Under the pieces are notes generated by a model. The model had not been told where the DNA came from. It searched no databases and was given only the letters and a program-made list of their open reading frames with translations. A stretch of 64,000 bases of DNA from Tenacibaculum ovolyticum DSM 18103 (lineage in GTDB: Bacteria; Bacteroidota; Bacteroidia; Flavobacteriales; Flavobacteriaceae). Both the position numbers and the translations under genes were made by a program. Shown here piece after piece: positions 47,931 through 57,639 of the stretch (position 1 is the first letter of the stretch; the number at the start of each line of letters is the position of its first letter). The stretch is from assembly GCF_000430545.1 (NCBI RefSeq), contig NZ_KE387164.1:218807-282806 (forward strand), in the 5' to 3' direction.

Positions 47931-48552
47931 TGAATTTATTACTGTTTAAAACTTCTTATTCTTATTGAATATTTTTGTTAAAAATAACAAGAATACTAGT
48001 GTAATTTATTCATTATAAAACGATGATTTTACTGTTGTTTAAGATAGTAGAAGAATAACATTTATCGAAATTCTTGCTGCATTTATAGAAAAAGCAATGA
48101 TTTTTATAACTGATCTACCTATTGTCAATTGATATTCATTGTTAGATGAGTAATCCGCTTCGTAGAGGCAATTATCCTATCTTTTCCATATATAGCTGTA
48201 TTACACGTGATGTTTTTTACATTATTAATATTATTTATATTAATGAGTTCATCAGCATCTTGTTTTATTTCAGTTTGTACTATGCTTTCCATAAAACTTA
48301 TTATCATCAACATCATTAAAATGATAAACATTATTTATAGCTAGTTTCAAATTAAATGAATATTAAGTTTGTAATATTCTATCTCTAAGTTACTACAGAA
48401 TGATCCTGTTGTGCTTGAGAGGTTGTATTCTAATATTTTATTACATAGTATTTAGAATTATCCAAAGCTTAATAAAGGGATGTTTTTATAGTTAGCTATC
48501 ATAATTTTTTTTAGAAATTATTTAGAAGTCATCAAAATATTAATATATAGCA
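47931..48552. other. Long AT-rich intergenic region
   Basis: About 620 bases lie between the infB terminator and the terminator of the beta-helix lipoprotein gene. I find no convincing gene, RNA or repeat. A 68-codon minus-strand frame (48125-48331) begins with a hydrophobic stretch but has no supporting context. The region may hold a decayed gene or an unrecognised small RNA. Confidence 0.4.
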
Positions 48553-48559
48553 CAAAAAA

Positions 48560-48587
48560 AACCGAGCATTTAGCTCGGTTTTTATAT
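48560..48587 (-). terminator. Intrinsic terminator of the beta-helix lipoprotein gene
   Basis: AACCGAGC (48560-48567) and GCTCGGTT (48573-48580) form a perfect 8-bp stem with an A run on the left, which is the U run for the minus strand. It lies 14 bases past the stop codon of the gene at 48602. Confidence 0.85.
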
Positions 48588-48601
48588 AAAATTTTATTTA
48601 A

Positions 48602-50554
48602 TTATAAACCTGCAGTTTTCCAAGACCAAGTTGAAACATCAACTTTAGTACCTGTCTTATAATCTGCAGTATTTGAAGCATCAGCCCCGTCTATTTGAAC
48701 ATTAACTAATGGGCCATCATCTTTCATGTCGATATTTTTACTATATCCTTCTAACCATATGTTCGTAATAGTAGCACCAGATTGTTTCTTAAACTGTAAG
48801 CCAGTACCTCCTACAGTAGAAATAGCTGTTAAGTTTTCAAATTGTGGATTACCGTTTGCTTTATCTCCTTCAAAAGCAGTAGAAAAACCATCTTTTGTAT
48901 GAGAAATGTATGTGTTTTTTATTGTACCATTCCAACCTTCAGTCCAATCTACTGAATCATCTTCGTTGTTTTCTAAGTATAAGTTCATAGCAGAAACAGT
49001 TCCACCGAAAAACTCAACTCCGTCATCTGCACCATCAATAACAGCAATGTTTTCAACTGTTGTTCCAGAACCTACAGAATAGAAAGAAACTCCGTTATAT
49101 TGAGATTCAGTATTAATTTGAGCACCAGTTCCTTTAATAACTAAATATTTAATAGAACCTGAGTTGTCATCATCTTTAGTACCACCATATTTAAATCCAC
49201 CAACTTCAGCAGTTACATCAATTCCTGCAGAAGTAGTTGCTTTACCACAAATAGTTAAACCTCCCCAATCACCAGCTTTAGCATTAGCAGAGCTCATTAC
49301 TACAGGAGCATCAGCAGTACCATTAATGTTAATTTTACCACCTTGTAAAACAGCGATATATACGTCTGTCCCTTTTGCATCAACAATAATTTTTGTACCA
49401 GCCTCTATATTTAAAGTAGCTCCGTTTTGAACGATATATGACCCAGTTAAATTATAGATGTTATTTGCAGTTAATGTTACATTACCAGTTACATTACCTA
49501 CTAAAGGAGTAATGTTTATTACTTCACCGTTGATAAAAGACCAAGAAGAGATATCTACTTTAGTCCCAGACATGTATTCTTTACTAGCTTCTCCAGCAGC
49601 ACCATCAATGATTACGTTAGCTAAAGGACCTGCATCTTTCATATCGATATTTTTGTCATATCCTTCTATGAATAAATTTGTAATAGTCGCACCAGATTGC
49701 TTTTTAAATTGTAATGCAGTACCACCAACAATTGACTTAGCAGTTAAGTTAATTAATTTTGGGTTACCATTTAATTTATCTCCTTCTACAACAGTAGAAA
49801 AACCAGCTTTAGTATTAATAACATAAGAGTTTTCAACTGTTCCATTCCATCCTTCTGTCCAATCGATAGCGTCATCTTCTAAGTTTTCTAAGTAGATATT
49901 TTTAGCAGATACTGTACCTCCAAAGAATTCAAGTCCGTCGTCAGCACCATCAAAAACAGCAATGTTTTCAACAGTAGTTCCTGATCCTACAGCATAGAAT
50001 GAAACTCCGTTGTATTGAGATTCAGTATTAATTTGAGCACCAGTACCTTTAATTACTAAGTTCTTAATAATACCTGAGTTATCAGTATCATCAGTACCTC
50101 CATAGATAAATCCACCAACTTCAGCAGTAACATTAGTTCCTGCAGTTGTAGTTGCTTTACCACAAATAGTTAATCCACCCCAATCTCCAGGTTCACCTTC
50201 GCTAGAACTCATAACAACTGGGCTTGTATTGGTACCATTAATATTAATTTTACCACCTTGTAAAACCGCGATATAAACATCAGTACCTTTTGCATCAGCA
50301 ACGATACTTGTACCAGCAGGAATTGTTAAAGTAGCTCCTTCTTTAATTATAAAAGAACTCGTTAATGAGTATGATTTATTTGATAAAGTGAAATTCTCAG
50401 TAAGTTCACCACTCATAATACCATTCTGTAATTTTTCTACCACATTTGAAACATCAGGAGGTAAAATACTTGGGTCATCACTACTACAACCTGTAAAAGT
50501 TAAAGCTGCAACAGATAAAGCTGCAATACTTAATAATTTAAATGATTTTTTCAT
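48602..50554 (-). CDS. Outer-surface lipoprotein with duplicated beta-helix domain
   Basis: The 650-residue protein has a lipoprotein signal (MKKSFKLLSIAALSVAALTFTGC, Cys23) followed by SSDD, the surface-export-like acidic signature of Bacteroidota lipoproteins. Two tandem halves of about 290 residues (about 60-350 and 365-650) repeat the same landmarks: GGKININGT, PVVMSS, GDWGGLTICGKATT, TVENIAV-DGADDG-EFFGGTVSA and DWTEGWNGT. The pattern fits a right-handed parallel beta-helix. It lies downstream of the TonB receptor at 50678 and is probably its surface partner for an unknown substrate. Confidence 0.8.
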   Translation of the reverse strand: MKKSFKLLSIAALSVAALTFTGCSSDDPSILPPDVSNVVEKLQNGIMSGELTENFTLSNKSYSLTSSFIIKEGATLTIPAGTSIVADAKGTDVYIAVLQGGKININGTNTSPVVMSSSEGEPGDWGGLTICGKATTTAGTNVTAEVGGFIYGGTDDTDNSGIIKNLVIKGTGAQINTESQYNGVSFYAVGSGTTVENIAVFDGADDGLEFFGGTVSAKNIYLENLEDDAIDWTEGWNGTVENSYVINTKAGFSTVVEGDKLNGNPKLINLTAKSIVGGTALQFKKQSGATITNLFIEGYDKNIDMKDAGPLANVIIDGAAGEASKEYMSGTKVDISSWSFINGEVINITPLVGNVTGNVTLTANNIYNLTGSYIVQNGATLNIEAGTKIIVDAKGTDVYIAVLQGGKININGTADAPVVMSSANAKAGDWGGLTICGKATTSAGIDVTAEVGGFKYGGTKDDDNSGSIKYLVIKGTGAQINTESQYNGVSFYSVGSGTTVENIAVIDGADDGVEFFGGTVSAMNLYLENNEDDSVDWTEGWNGTIKNTYISHTKDGFSTAFEGDKANGNPQFENLTAISTVGGTGLQFKKQSGATITNIWLEGYSKNIDMKDDGPLVNVQIDGADASNTADYKTGTKVDVSTWSWKTAGL

Positions 50555-50677
50555 CTTTGAATTCTTTATTTATTTTTTGTTTAACAAATTAACGATCCTT
50601 ATTTCTCTTTTCTTTTAATTAAATATTAACTGATCGTTACTTAAAATGACTAATGTTAACTTAAAGTTTTGTGTGTT

Positions 50678-53425
50678 TTAAAAGGTGTAGTTTAAGCTTA
50701 ATGTAAGCTGTCTTCCTTTTTTATAAGATGATACTGTTTCGTTAGTTTGAATTAAAGTATTTAAATCACGTACTAATTGTGTTTGATTTATAGCAGGGTT
50801 TAATAAGTTTTTTCCAACAAGCTTAACCGTAAAGCCTTTAAATAATTGTTTACTTGCTACAAAATCAAGTGTTATAAACCCTTTCTCAATAATTTCATCA
50901 TTATAAAGAGTTGCGCTGTTTGTAAAATCTTCAGGAGAACCTAAGGCATAAATCTTATCTGAAGCGTAATTAGCAGTTAAGGTTGTAGAAAATTCATGTT
51001 CTTTATTATTTGAATAACTTAAAGAACCATTAGCTATAAAATCAGAAGCTCCTTGTAATTCAGATTCTTTTTTTCCTTTGTATTGATACTTGGCATCTAA
51101 ATCTTGATTAAACCACATTTTTGTTATGTTGGCAGTAGCGCTTAACATGGTTTGATCATCTTCATTTTTTAATAAATTTAATCTACTTTCAAGTTCAAAA
51201 CCTAAAATATCAGCTTGCTCACCAGTATTGAAAAATTTAAAATAACCTGATGAACCTTGATCTTGAGTTAAATTTATTGGATTGTTAATTTGTTTGTAAA
51301 AAGCGGTTGCAGAAAATAATTCACTTCTACTAGGGAAAAACTCCCACTTTAAATCAATATTATAAATATCTGATTTTTCTAAGTCTTCATTACCTCCAAT
51401 AACACGACCAGTTGGTGAAACATATTCAAAAGGAGATAATTCTTTAAATTCTGGTAATGTTTGTGTTACACTTGATGCAAAACGAATAAAGTTCTTTTCG
51501 TTAAGTTCATATTTTAAGTTAACACTAGGATATAAACTCTGGTATACTTTATTGGTAGCTCCATATCTACCAGGGCGATTTGCAACATTCCATGACATAT
51601 CTATTTCATCTCTTTCAAAACGTAAACCAAGATTACCAGATAGTTTATTGTTAAATTTAAAATCGAAATTAGTATATGCTGCTAATATCGATAACTCTCC
51701 TTTGTATAAATCTGCTTGTGGATTTCTTAGCGTTAAACCACCATTTACACCTTGTTGTAAGGTTTGTGATATTTCATCAATTGAAGGTGCTGTAAAACCT
51801 TTTGCGCGAAATCCAATGAATAATGAGTTGAAAGTTCTTTCTTTTTTACGGTAGTTTAAACCATAGTTTAATTTATAAGGTTTTGCTTCATATTCATCAA
51901 CTGAAGATCCTAAAGCCCATTGGTTTTCAATAAAAGCATTGTATTCAATATCTTCTATTTTTTGTGAAGATTTTCTTTGTTGAAAGTCACCAACATGTGA
52001 AAATTGGATTAATGGGCTTGCGTTAATATCTAAAATATTTACTTCGTTTCTAATACGATTAGGTTCTTCTGCTAAGACGAAATTGTAAGCAGCGGCCCAA
52101 TTTATTTTGTTGTTTTCTTTCCAGTTATGCTCTCCCATTAACTGATTAACAATCATCGTTGTTTGTCTAAAATTTTGGTCTCTAACAAAAGCTCCAGTTT
52201 CTTGTGGATCTTGATCAAATACATAGCCTTCACCATTTCTACCTTGCTCATATAAACCATCTTCACCTTTGTTAACAAATAGAGTATTGTATTTTAATTT
52301 ATTATTTTCATTTAATTTTAAATCAACTCTAATATAACCTGTGCTGTTTGTTTTTGTTATGAAGTTTTCAACATCAGAAAATGAATTGTTTAATACATTT
52401 GATCTGTATGCTTTAAAGAAACCATTTCTATACTCTGATGATTTAGAGTGAGAAATCGACGTTAATATTTTCCAGTCTTTGTTCAGAAAATTAAATTTTT
52501 TAGCTCCTGATAATGATATTCCATAGTTTATAGGCTTGTCTGCATTATTAGTATCCCATCCTTGTAGGGTCATTAAATTTTGAAGAGCATATTTTTTTTT
52601 GTGAAATCCAAAAGTTACATCATTACTTACTATTGATTGTTTAAAATTATCAACTTTTAAAGCATTTGTATTTGCTCCTCCATTAATACTTATAGAAAAC
52701 ATATCTCTTGTGTATTCTTTTGAAGCAATATCAACATTACCAGATCCTTGATCTACATAACTTGAGGTTGAATATGTTTTGCTGATACCAACATTTTGAA
52801 TAATATTGGTATTGAATAAACTTAAATTAACGTTCTTATTACTTACATCATCAGAAGGAATAGGTAAACCATTCATTGTTGTAGATAAATATCTATCACC
52901 TAAACCACGAATGTAAATATCGCCAGAACCTTCACTTTTAGCAACACCAGATATTTTTGTAGTTGCAGAAGCTGCATCACTGACACCTTTTTTAGAAAGT
53001 TCTTGAGCTCCTATACTTTCAACAATTACAGATGCTTTTTTTTGTTGTAATAATAAAGCAGACTCTTTTTCTCTACTAACAGTTACTTTAATTTCAACTT
53101 CGTCTAGTGAAACGCCTTCGTTAGCACCTAGCTCTTGATTTATAATTAAAGATTGATTTAATTTTACATCAATTTGTTTTTCTATAGTTTGATATCCTAT
53201 AAAACTAAAAACAATAGTTTGTTTACCTACAGGTACGTTGATCGTGTATTTACCATCCATATCTGTCGTTCCTCCAATAGACGTTCCTTTTATAAAAACA
53301 TTTGCAAAAGGTAATGCTTCTCCATTCATCTCTTTATCTGTAAGTGTACCAGATACAGTTCCTTTGTTTTGCGAAAAAGCAAAATTACAAAGACTTAAAA
53401 GAGCAATAATTATTAATTTTTTCAT
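50678..53425 (-). CDS. TonB-dependent receptor with carboxypeptidase-regulatory domain
   Basis: The 915-residue protein has a signal peptide (1-18), a CarboxypepD_reg-like domain (about 22-105; GTLTDKEMNGEALPFANVFIKG), a plug (about 130-240; IYIRGLGDRYLSTTMNGLPIPSDD) and a 22-strand type barrel ending in an aromatic TLSLNYTF. No SusD is present; the next gene, 123 bases downstream, is the beta-helix lipoprotein. Two tandem dyads lie in the upstream region (53464-53497). The substrate is unknown. Confidence 0.9.
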   Translation of the reverse strand: MKKLIIIALLSLCNFAFSQNKGTVSGTLTDKEMNGEALPFANVFIKGTSIGGTTDMDGKYTINVPVGKQTIVFSFIGYQTIEKQIDVKLNQSLIINQELGANEGVSLDEVEIKVTVSREKESALLLQQKKASVIVESIGAQELSKKGVSDAASATTKISGVAKSEGSGDIYIRGLGDRYLSTTMNGLPIPSDDVSNKNVNLSLFNTNIIQNVGISKTYSTSSYVDQGSGNVDIASKEYTRDMFSISINGGANTNALKVDNFKQSIVSNDVTFGFHKKKYALQNLMTLQGWDTNNADKPINYGISLSGAKKFNFLNKDWKILTSISHSKSSEYRNGFFKAYRSNVLNNSFSDVENFITKTNSTGYIRVDLKLNENNKLKYNTLFVNKGEDGLYEQGRNGEGYVFDQDPQETGAFVRDQNFRQTTMIVNQLMGEHNWKENNKINWAAAYNFVLAEEPNRIRNEVNILDINASPLIQFSHVGDFQQRKSSQKIEDIEYNAFIENQWALGSSVDEYEAKPYKLNYGLNYRKKERTFNSLFIGFRAKGFTAPSIDEISQTLQQGVNGGLTLRNPQADLYKGELSILAAYTNFDFKFNNKLSGNLGLRFERDEIDMSWNVANRPGRYGATNKVYQSLYPSVNLKYELNEKNFIRFASSVTQTLPEFKELSPFEYVSPTGRVIGGNEDLEKSDIYNIDLKWEFFPSRSELFSATAFYKQINNPINLTQDQGSSGYFKFFNTGEQADILGFELESRLNLLKNEDDQTMLSATANITKMWFNQDLDAKYQYKGKKESELQGASDFIANGSLSYSNNKEHEFSTTLTANYASDKIYALGSPEDFTNSATLYNDEIIEKGFITLDFVASKQLFKGFTVKLVGKNLLNPAINQTQLVRDLNTLIQTNETVSSYKKGRQLTLSLNYTF

Positions 53426-53463
53426 TCTAGATAACTTGATTTCTTAATTACACTGCAAATCTG

Positions 53464-53497
53464 ATGTTAGATTGTAAATCTAATGTTACATGTAAAT
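53464..53497. promoter_or_regulatory. Tandem dyads upstream of the TonB receptor gene
   Basis: TTAGATT-GTA-AATCTAA (53467-53483) is a perfect inverted repeat, and TTACATGTAA (53486-53495) is a perfect 10-bp palindrome. Seen together they are two direct copies of ATGTTA(G/C)AT-GTAAAT, 19 bases apart. They lie about 40-70 bases upstream of the start codon, where a regulator would act. Confidence 0.5.
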
Positions 53498-53577
53498 TAT
53501 GGTTGTTTTATTAGAATGTTTCTAGAATGTTAATAGATGTATGTAATGTTATGAGAATATTAATTTAGCATTACGTA

Positions 53578-53612
53578 AAAAAGGAACGCCTATTTAGACG
53601 CTCCTTTTGAAA
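53578..53612 (-). terminator. Probable terminator of the metal TonB receptor gene
   Basis: AAAGGAACGCCTA pairs with TAGACGCTCCTTT, with two G-U pairs on the transcript, in the gap just past the stop codon of the gene at 53633, flanked by A and T runs. Confidence 0.65.
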
Positions 53613-53632
53613 TGATTTATGTTAAAAAAAAA

Positions 53633-55966
53633 TTAAAAACTTGTAAATTTAATTCCTAAAACAAAGGTTCTTGGGGTAGCAGGACCGTAAATAAAATTAC
53701 TATCACGCTCTTTACCAATATCAAATTTAGCTTGATAATTGTCAAAAACATTTTTAACACCAGCAGAAAGTTCAATATTAGTATGTAAATTTTCTACTTT
53801 GAAAGTATAAGTGCTATTTATTCCGAAGTTAAAAAAAGAAGGAGATTTAAAATACTCATCTTTAATTAAATTTTTATCTGAAGCTAAGTGTAATACATTC
53901 ATTCTACCAGTATACACTAAATTTAAAGCAGTTTTAAATTTTTGGTTTGGTGTATAGGTTGCCGTTGCATATCCGTAAGTAGTTGGTGTGCGTAAAAATT
54001 CTTTTTTAGCATCAAGAATGTCTGAATTTTTTACTGCAGTATTAAATTTACTTGATTGGTACGTAAAGCCTGCATCTAATTGAATAATACCGTCATAGTT
54101 TAAACGAGTTTCTAACGTAACTCCTCTTACGATAGCTCCATCACTATTTCGTTTTTCAAAGCGTTCTCCATTTGTATCAGGAGTAATATTTTCTAAAACA
54201 AAGGCATCGTCTAATTGAGTATAAAAACTTTCAACTGTAAATCCATAAATATAATGTTCGGTTGGTTTATCATAATTAAATGAAACGGTATAACTGTTAG
54301 AACGTTCTCTTTTTAAATCATCAGCAAGTTGAACTCTTGATATTCCTCCGCCAGCAAAAGCAATGTGTAAATCGGTATCAAAAGCTTGAGGAGCTCTAAA
54401 ACCAGTACCCCAGGTTGCTCTTAATTGTGCTTTTTCAAAAGGTTTAAATAAGAGTGAAGCACGTGGACTTGCCACATTGTTGGTAATTAATTTTCGAGTT
54501 CCGTCTTTTTTTAAGGCATCTAATTTGTGGTGGTCATAACGAACACCAGCCAATAAATTCCATTTTTCGTTAATTTCCCAATCACTTTGAAAAAAGAATC
54601 CATAGTTTTTTGTTACTTGATCTACGAAATACTCATATGCTTTAATTTCATCATAAACATCATCTTGAACAAATTCTCCACCAAGAGTTAATACATTATT
54701 TCCTTTAAAGAAATCATCTAGTTTATGGTTAAACTGAAGTCCACCTTGAAATGTAGTCGTTTCCGAATTACCATAAGGAGGTTTCGCTAAGTGTTCAGTA
54801 TCCTCAGAGGTTCCTGTATCAGGTCTTATACCTGTATAATGTTCTCTTCCTGTGTACTGTGAAGAAAAATAAGTAATTAATGAACTTTTATCTTCATTGA
54901 AATTAATTTGATAATCAATATTACCAACATAGACATCGTGCGTTCTTTCTTCAGATTGCAATGCGAAATGCGGAGCGTTTTTAATCATTTCTCCACCATA
55001 ACGATATTCATTCATTTTACTAAAATTAATTTCTAGCTTTTGATTTTCAGTAGGCAAGAAAAACATATTTGTTCCAAAAGAATTGTTCTTTAATTCTGGA
55101 AGTTCAGAAAAATTGTCTCCGTTATGATCATAAATAGTACGAGCTCTATTGTTAATAAAAAATGAAATTCCAGCATTTTTTTCTTCGTTAACAACGGTTG
55201 CGTTACCTGCAATAATTTGATCGGCAGCTCCTTTAAGGTTTTGGTAGGTGTACCCAATACTATAGTTGCTTTTTTTAGGGATATTGGTAATTACATTAAC
55301 AGTACCACCAATAGCGCTAGAACCATAAAGAGCGGATCCACCACCACGTACAACTTCAATACGGTCTATCATATTCGTAGGTATTTGTTCTAAACCATAC
55401 AAACCAGTTAATGGACTAAAAATTGGGCGACCATTAATTAATATTTGAGAATAGCCACCAGCTAAACCATTCATACGTAATTGTGTGTAGTTACAGGTTT
55501 GACAATCTGTTTCTACACGCAAACCTGTTTGGAATTTTAAACCTTCTGATAAATTACAAGCTTGTACATCAGCTAAGGTTTGACTGTTAATTACATTTAC
55601 AATTACAGGGTTTTGGGTGCTACGTCTATCAGTTCTTGTTCCCGTTACGGTAATCTGATCAAGAAGTTCATCGTGTTCTGTTAAAGAGAAAATAAGTATA
55701 TTATCTTCCGATTTAGAAATTTTTATATGTTTTTTTTCTGAAATATAACCAGTAAAAGAAGCAGTGATAGTTGCTTTTTTTAGTTTAAGTCCTTCAATTA
55801 TAAATTTTCCGTTTTCATCAGCAGTAGTTCCTTTTTTACTGTTTTTAATGCTAATGTTTGCAAAAGGTAATACTTCTCCTTTCGAATCGGTTATTTTCCC
55901 TGTAATATTTTGACTCTGTAATGTTGCCGATATACATAAAATTGTTATCGCAATAAATACTCTCAT
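53633..55966 (-). CDS. TonB-dependent receptor, probably for a metal chelate
   Basis: The 777-residue protein has a signal peptide (1-18), a CarboxypepD_reg-like domain (about 20-100), a plug with TVTGTRTDRRSTQNPV and VEVVRGGGSALYGSSAIGGTVNVIT, and a barrel ending FVLGIKFTSF. It resembles the CirA/FepA/BtuB class. QTCNYTQLRMNG carries a Cys pair in the plug. It is divergent from a DtxR-family regulator and metal ABC genes and shares the operator candidate at 56000-56015, so iron or manganese uptake is the likely role. Confidence 0.88.
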   Translation of the reverse strand: MRVFIAITILCISATLQSQNITGKITDSKGEVLPFANISIKNSKKGTTADENGKFIIEGLKLKKATITASFTGYISEKKHIKISKSEDNILIFSLTEHDELLDQITVTGTRTDRRSTQNPVIVNVINSQTLADVQACNLSEGLKFQTGLRVETDCQTCNYTQLRMNGLAGGYSQILINGRPIFSPLTGLYGLEQIPTNMIDRIEVVRGGGSALYGSSAIGGTVNVITNIPKKSNYSIGYTYQNLKGAADQIIAGNATVVNEEKNAGISFFINNRARTIYDHNGDNFSELPELKNNSFGTNMFFLPTENQKLEINFSKMNEYRYGGEMIKNAPHFALQSEERTHDVYVGNIDYQINFNEDKSSLITYFSSQYTGREHYTGIRPDTGTSEDTEHLAKPPYGNSETTTFQGGLQFNHKLDDFFKGNNVLTLGGEFVQDDVYDEIKAYEYFVDQVTKNYGFFFQSDWEINEKWNLLAGVRYDHHKLDALKKDGTRKLITNNVASPRASLLFKPFEKAQLRATWGTGFRAPQAFDTDLHIAFAGGGISRVQLADDLKRERSNSYTVSFNYDKPTEHYIYGFTVESFYTQLDDAFVLENITPDTNGERFEKRNSDGAIVRGVTLETRLNYDGIIQLDAGFTYQSSKFNTAVKNSDILDAKKEFLRTPTTYGYATATYTPNQKFKTALNLVYTGRMNVLHLASDKNLIKDEYFKSPSFFNFGINSTYTFKVENLHTNIELSAGVKNVFDNYQAKFDIGKERDSNFIYGPATPRTFVLGIKFTSF

Positions 55967-55983
55967 TTTATTTTATTTTTTCG

Positions 55984-56049
55984 CAAATATAAAATAATAT
56001 TTAGACAAGGCTAAAAATATGTTTATATAAAACAATATTTATATATTTG
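55984..56049. promoter_or_regulatory. Divergent promoter with DtxR-type dyad
   Basis: TTTAG-ACAAGG-CTAAA (56000-56015) is an inverted repeat extended by AATAT/AATAT flanks, and resembles DtxR/MntR-family boxes. A -7 element for the receptor gene (TATATTTG on the minus strand, 55984-55991) and one for the regulator (TATATTTG, 56042-56049) lie on either side. Metal-bound repressor on the dyad could block both. The protein-DNA link is inference. Confidence 0.6.
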
Positions 56050-56068
56050 TATATCTAAAAAAAATGAA

Positions 56069-56725
56069 GTGTTTAGTCAGTCAGAAGAAAATTATATAAA
56101 AGCTATTTATCATTTAGATACTATTTCAGAAAAAGGAATAAGTACAAATGCTATTGCTAAAAAGATAGCAGCAAAAGCGTCATCTGTTACAGATATGATT
56201 AAAAAGCTGTCTGATAAAAAAGTAGTAATCTATAAGAAATATCAAGGTGTTACTTTAACGGAATTCGGAAAAAAAACAGCAGCTAATATTATACGTAAAC
56301 ATCGTTTATGGGAAGTTTTTTTAGTCGAAATTTTAAATTTTTCTTGGGATGAAGTTCATGATGTTGCAGAACAATTAGAGCATATAAAATCTCCAAAATT
56401 AATAGATGAGTTAGATGCTTTTTTAGGATATCCTAAAAGAGATCCGCATGGAGACCCTATTCCTGATAAAGATGGGAATTTACAGCAGATAGAAAAAAGT
56501 CTATTATCTACCTTAAGCAAAGGCGAACAAGGTGTTTGTGTTGGTGTAGATGATAGTTCTTCAGAGTTTTTGCGATTTTTAGATAAGCAAGGTGTTAAAT
56601 TGGGGCAAAATATTGAGGTGATAGATATAGAATCTTTCGATGGATCTTTTCAAATAAATATTAATGAGAAAGAGATTACAATATCTAACAAAGTAGCAAA
56701 TAATATATACATACAAAAAAACTAA
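56069..56725 (+). CDS. Metal-dependent transcriptional regulator, DtxR/MntR family
   Basis: The 218-residue protein has a winged helix (about 1-62; SEENYIKAIYHLDT, SSVTDMIKKLSDKKVV), a dimerization/metal domain (about 63-140; RKHRLWEVFLVEIL, HDVAEQLEHIKSP) and a FeoA/SH3-like C-terminus. The start is a GTG at 56069; an ATG five bases upstream is out of frame and opens an 11-codon frame overlapping the start. It probably represses the downstream ABC genes and the divergent receptor when Mn or Fe is plentiful. Confidence 0.92.
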   Translation: MFSQSEENYIKAIYHLDTISEKGISTNAIAKKIAAKASSVTDMIKKLSDKKVVIYKKYQGVTLTEFGKKTAANIIRKHRLWEVFLVEILNFSWDEVHDVAEQLEHIKSPKLIDELDAFLGYPKRDPHGDPIPDKDGNLQQIEKSLLSTLSKGEQGVCVGVDDSSSEFLRFLDKQGVKLGQNIEVIDIESFDGSFQININEKEITISNKVANNIYIQKN

Positions 56726-56726
56726 A

Positions 56727-57638
56727 ATGAAAAAACTAATAGTACTATTTGTAATTTTATTAGTAACAAGTTGTGGTAAAAAAGCAAAAAAATTAAACGG
56801 AAAATTAAATATAGTTACAACGACTACTATGATTACCGATTTGGTAAAGAATATTGGAGGAGATAAATTAGAAGTAAAAGGTTTAATGGGGGCTGGTGTT
56901 GATCCGCATTTATATAAAGCAAGCGAAGGAGATGTTTCAAAATTATTTAATGCAGATGTGATTATATACAATGGATTACATTTAGAGGGTAAGCTTGAAA
57001 ATGTATTCGAAAAAATGGAACATCAAAATAAAAAAACAATTGTAGCCTCTAATGCAATCGATAAAGATAATTTAATAAGTTCAGAATTATTTGCTTCAAA
57101 TTATGATCCACATATTTGGTTTGATTTAACCAATTGGACAAAAATAACGTTATATATTGCTGGTAGATTGGCGGATATTGATGCTAAAAATGCTGATTTT
57201 TATAATAACAATGCGAAAGTATACATAGGTAAGTTGAATATTTTAAGCAAGCAAGTTGAAAATAAGATAAACGAATTGCCAGAAGAAAAAAGAATTTTGG
57301 TAACAGCACACGACGCATTTAATTATTTCGGAAAACAACATAAATTTAAAGTTGTTGGTTTACAAGGATTATCTACAGCAACTGAAGCTGGGGTTCAAGA
57401 TGTTCAAAAATTAGCGAAATTTATTATTAACAATAAAGTAAAAGCAATTTTTGTTGAAAGTTCGGTACCAAAAAGAACGATTGAAGCTTTGCAAGAAGCT
57501 GTGAAATCGAAAGAGCAAGAAGTTGTAATTGGCGGAACATTGTATTCTGACGCACTAGGAAGTAGAGGTACAGAAGAGGGTACTTATATAGGAATGTATA
57601 CAGCAAATGTTAGTACGATTGTTAACGCACTAAAATAA
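56727..57638 (+). CDS. Metal ABC transporter substrate-binding lipoprotein
   Basis: The 303-residue protein has a lipoprotein signal ([16 protein letters not shown], Cys16) and the cluster A-I metal-binding fold: GVDPHLY (His61), DPHIWFD (His129), [10 protein letters not shown] and VESSVPKRT. No His-rich loop is present, which argues for Mn or Fe over Zn. It passes metal to the permeases and starts one base after the regulator's stop. Confidence 0.92.
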   Translation: MKKLIVLFVILLVTSCGKKAKKLNGKLNIVTTTTMITDLVKNIGGDKLEVKGLMGAGVDPHLYKASEGDVSKLFNADVIIYNGLHLEGKLENVFEKMEHQNKKTIVASNAIDKDNLISSELFASNYDPHIWFDLTNWTKITLYIAGRLADIDAKNADFYNNNAKVYIGKLNILSKQVENKINELPEEKRILVTAHDAFNYFGKQHKFKVVGLQGLSTATEAGVQDVQKLAKFIINNKVKAIFVESSVPKRTIEALQEAVKSKEQEVVIGGTLYSDALGSRGTEEGTYIGMYTANVSTIVNALK

Positions 57639-57639
57639 C

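Noticed and set aside
48125..48331. Minus-strand 68-codon frame with a hydrophobic start in a long intergenic gap
   Set aside because: Low-complexity Asn/Ile-rich sequence, no neighbour or promoter support, no family resemblance. Not called as a gene.
49458..49826. Plus-strand 122-codon frame inside the beta-helix lipoprotein gene
   Set aside because: Antisense shadow in a repeat-rich coding region. The minus-strand gene has a signal, domains and a terminator.
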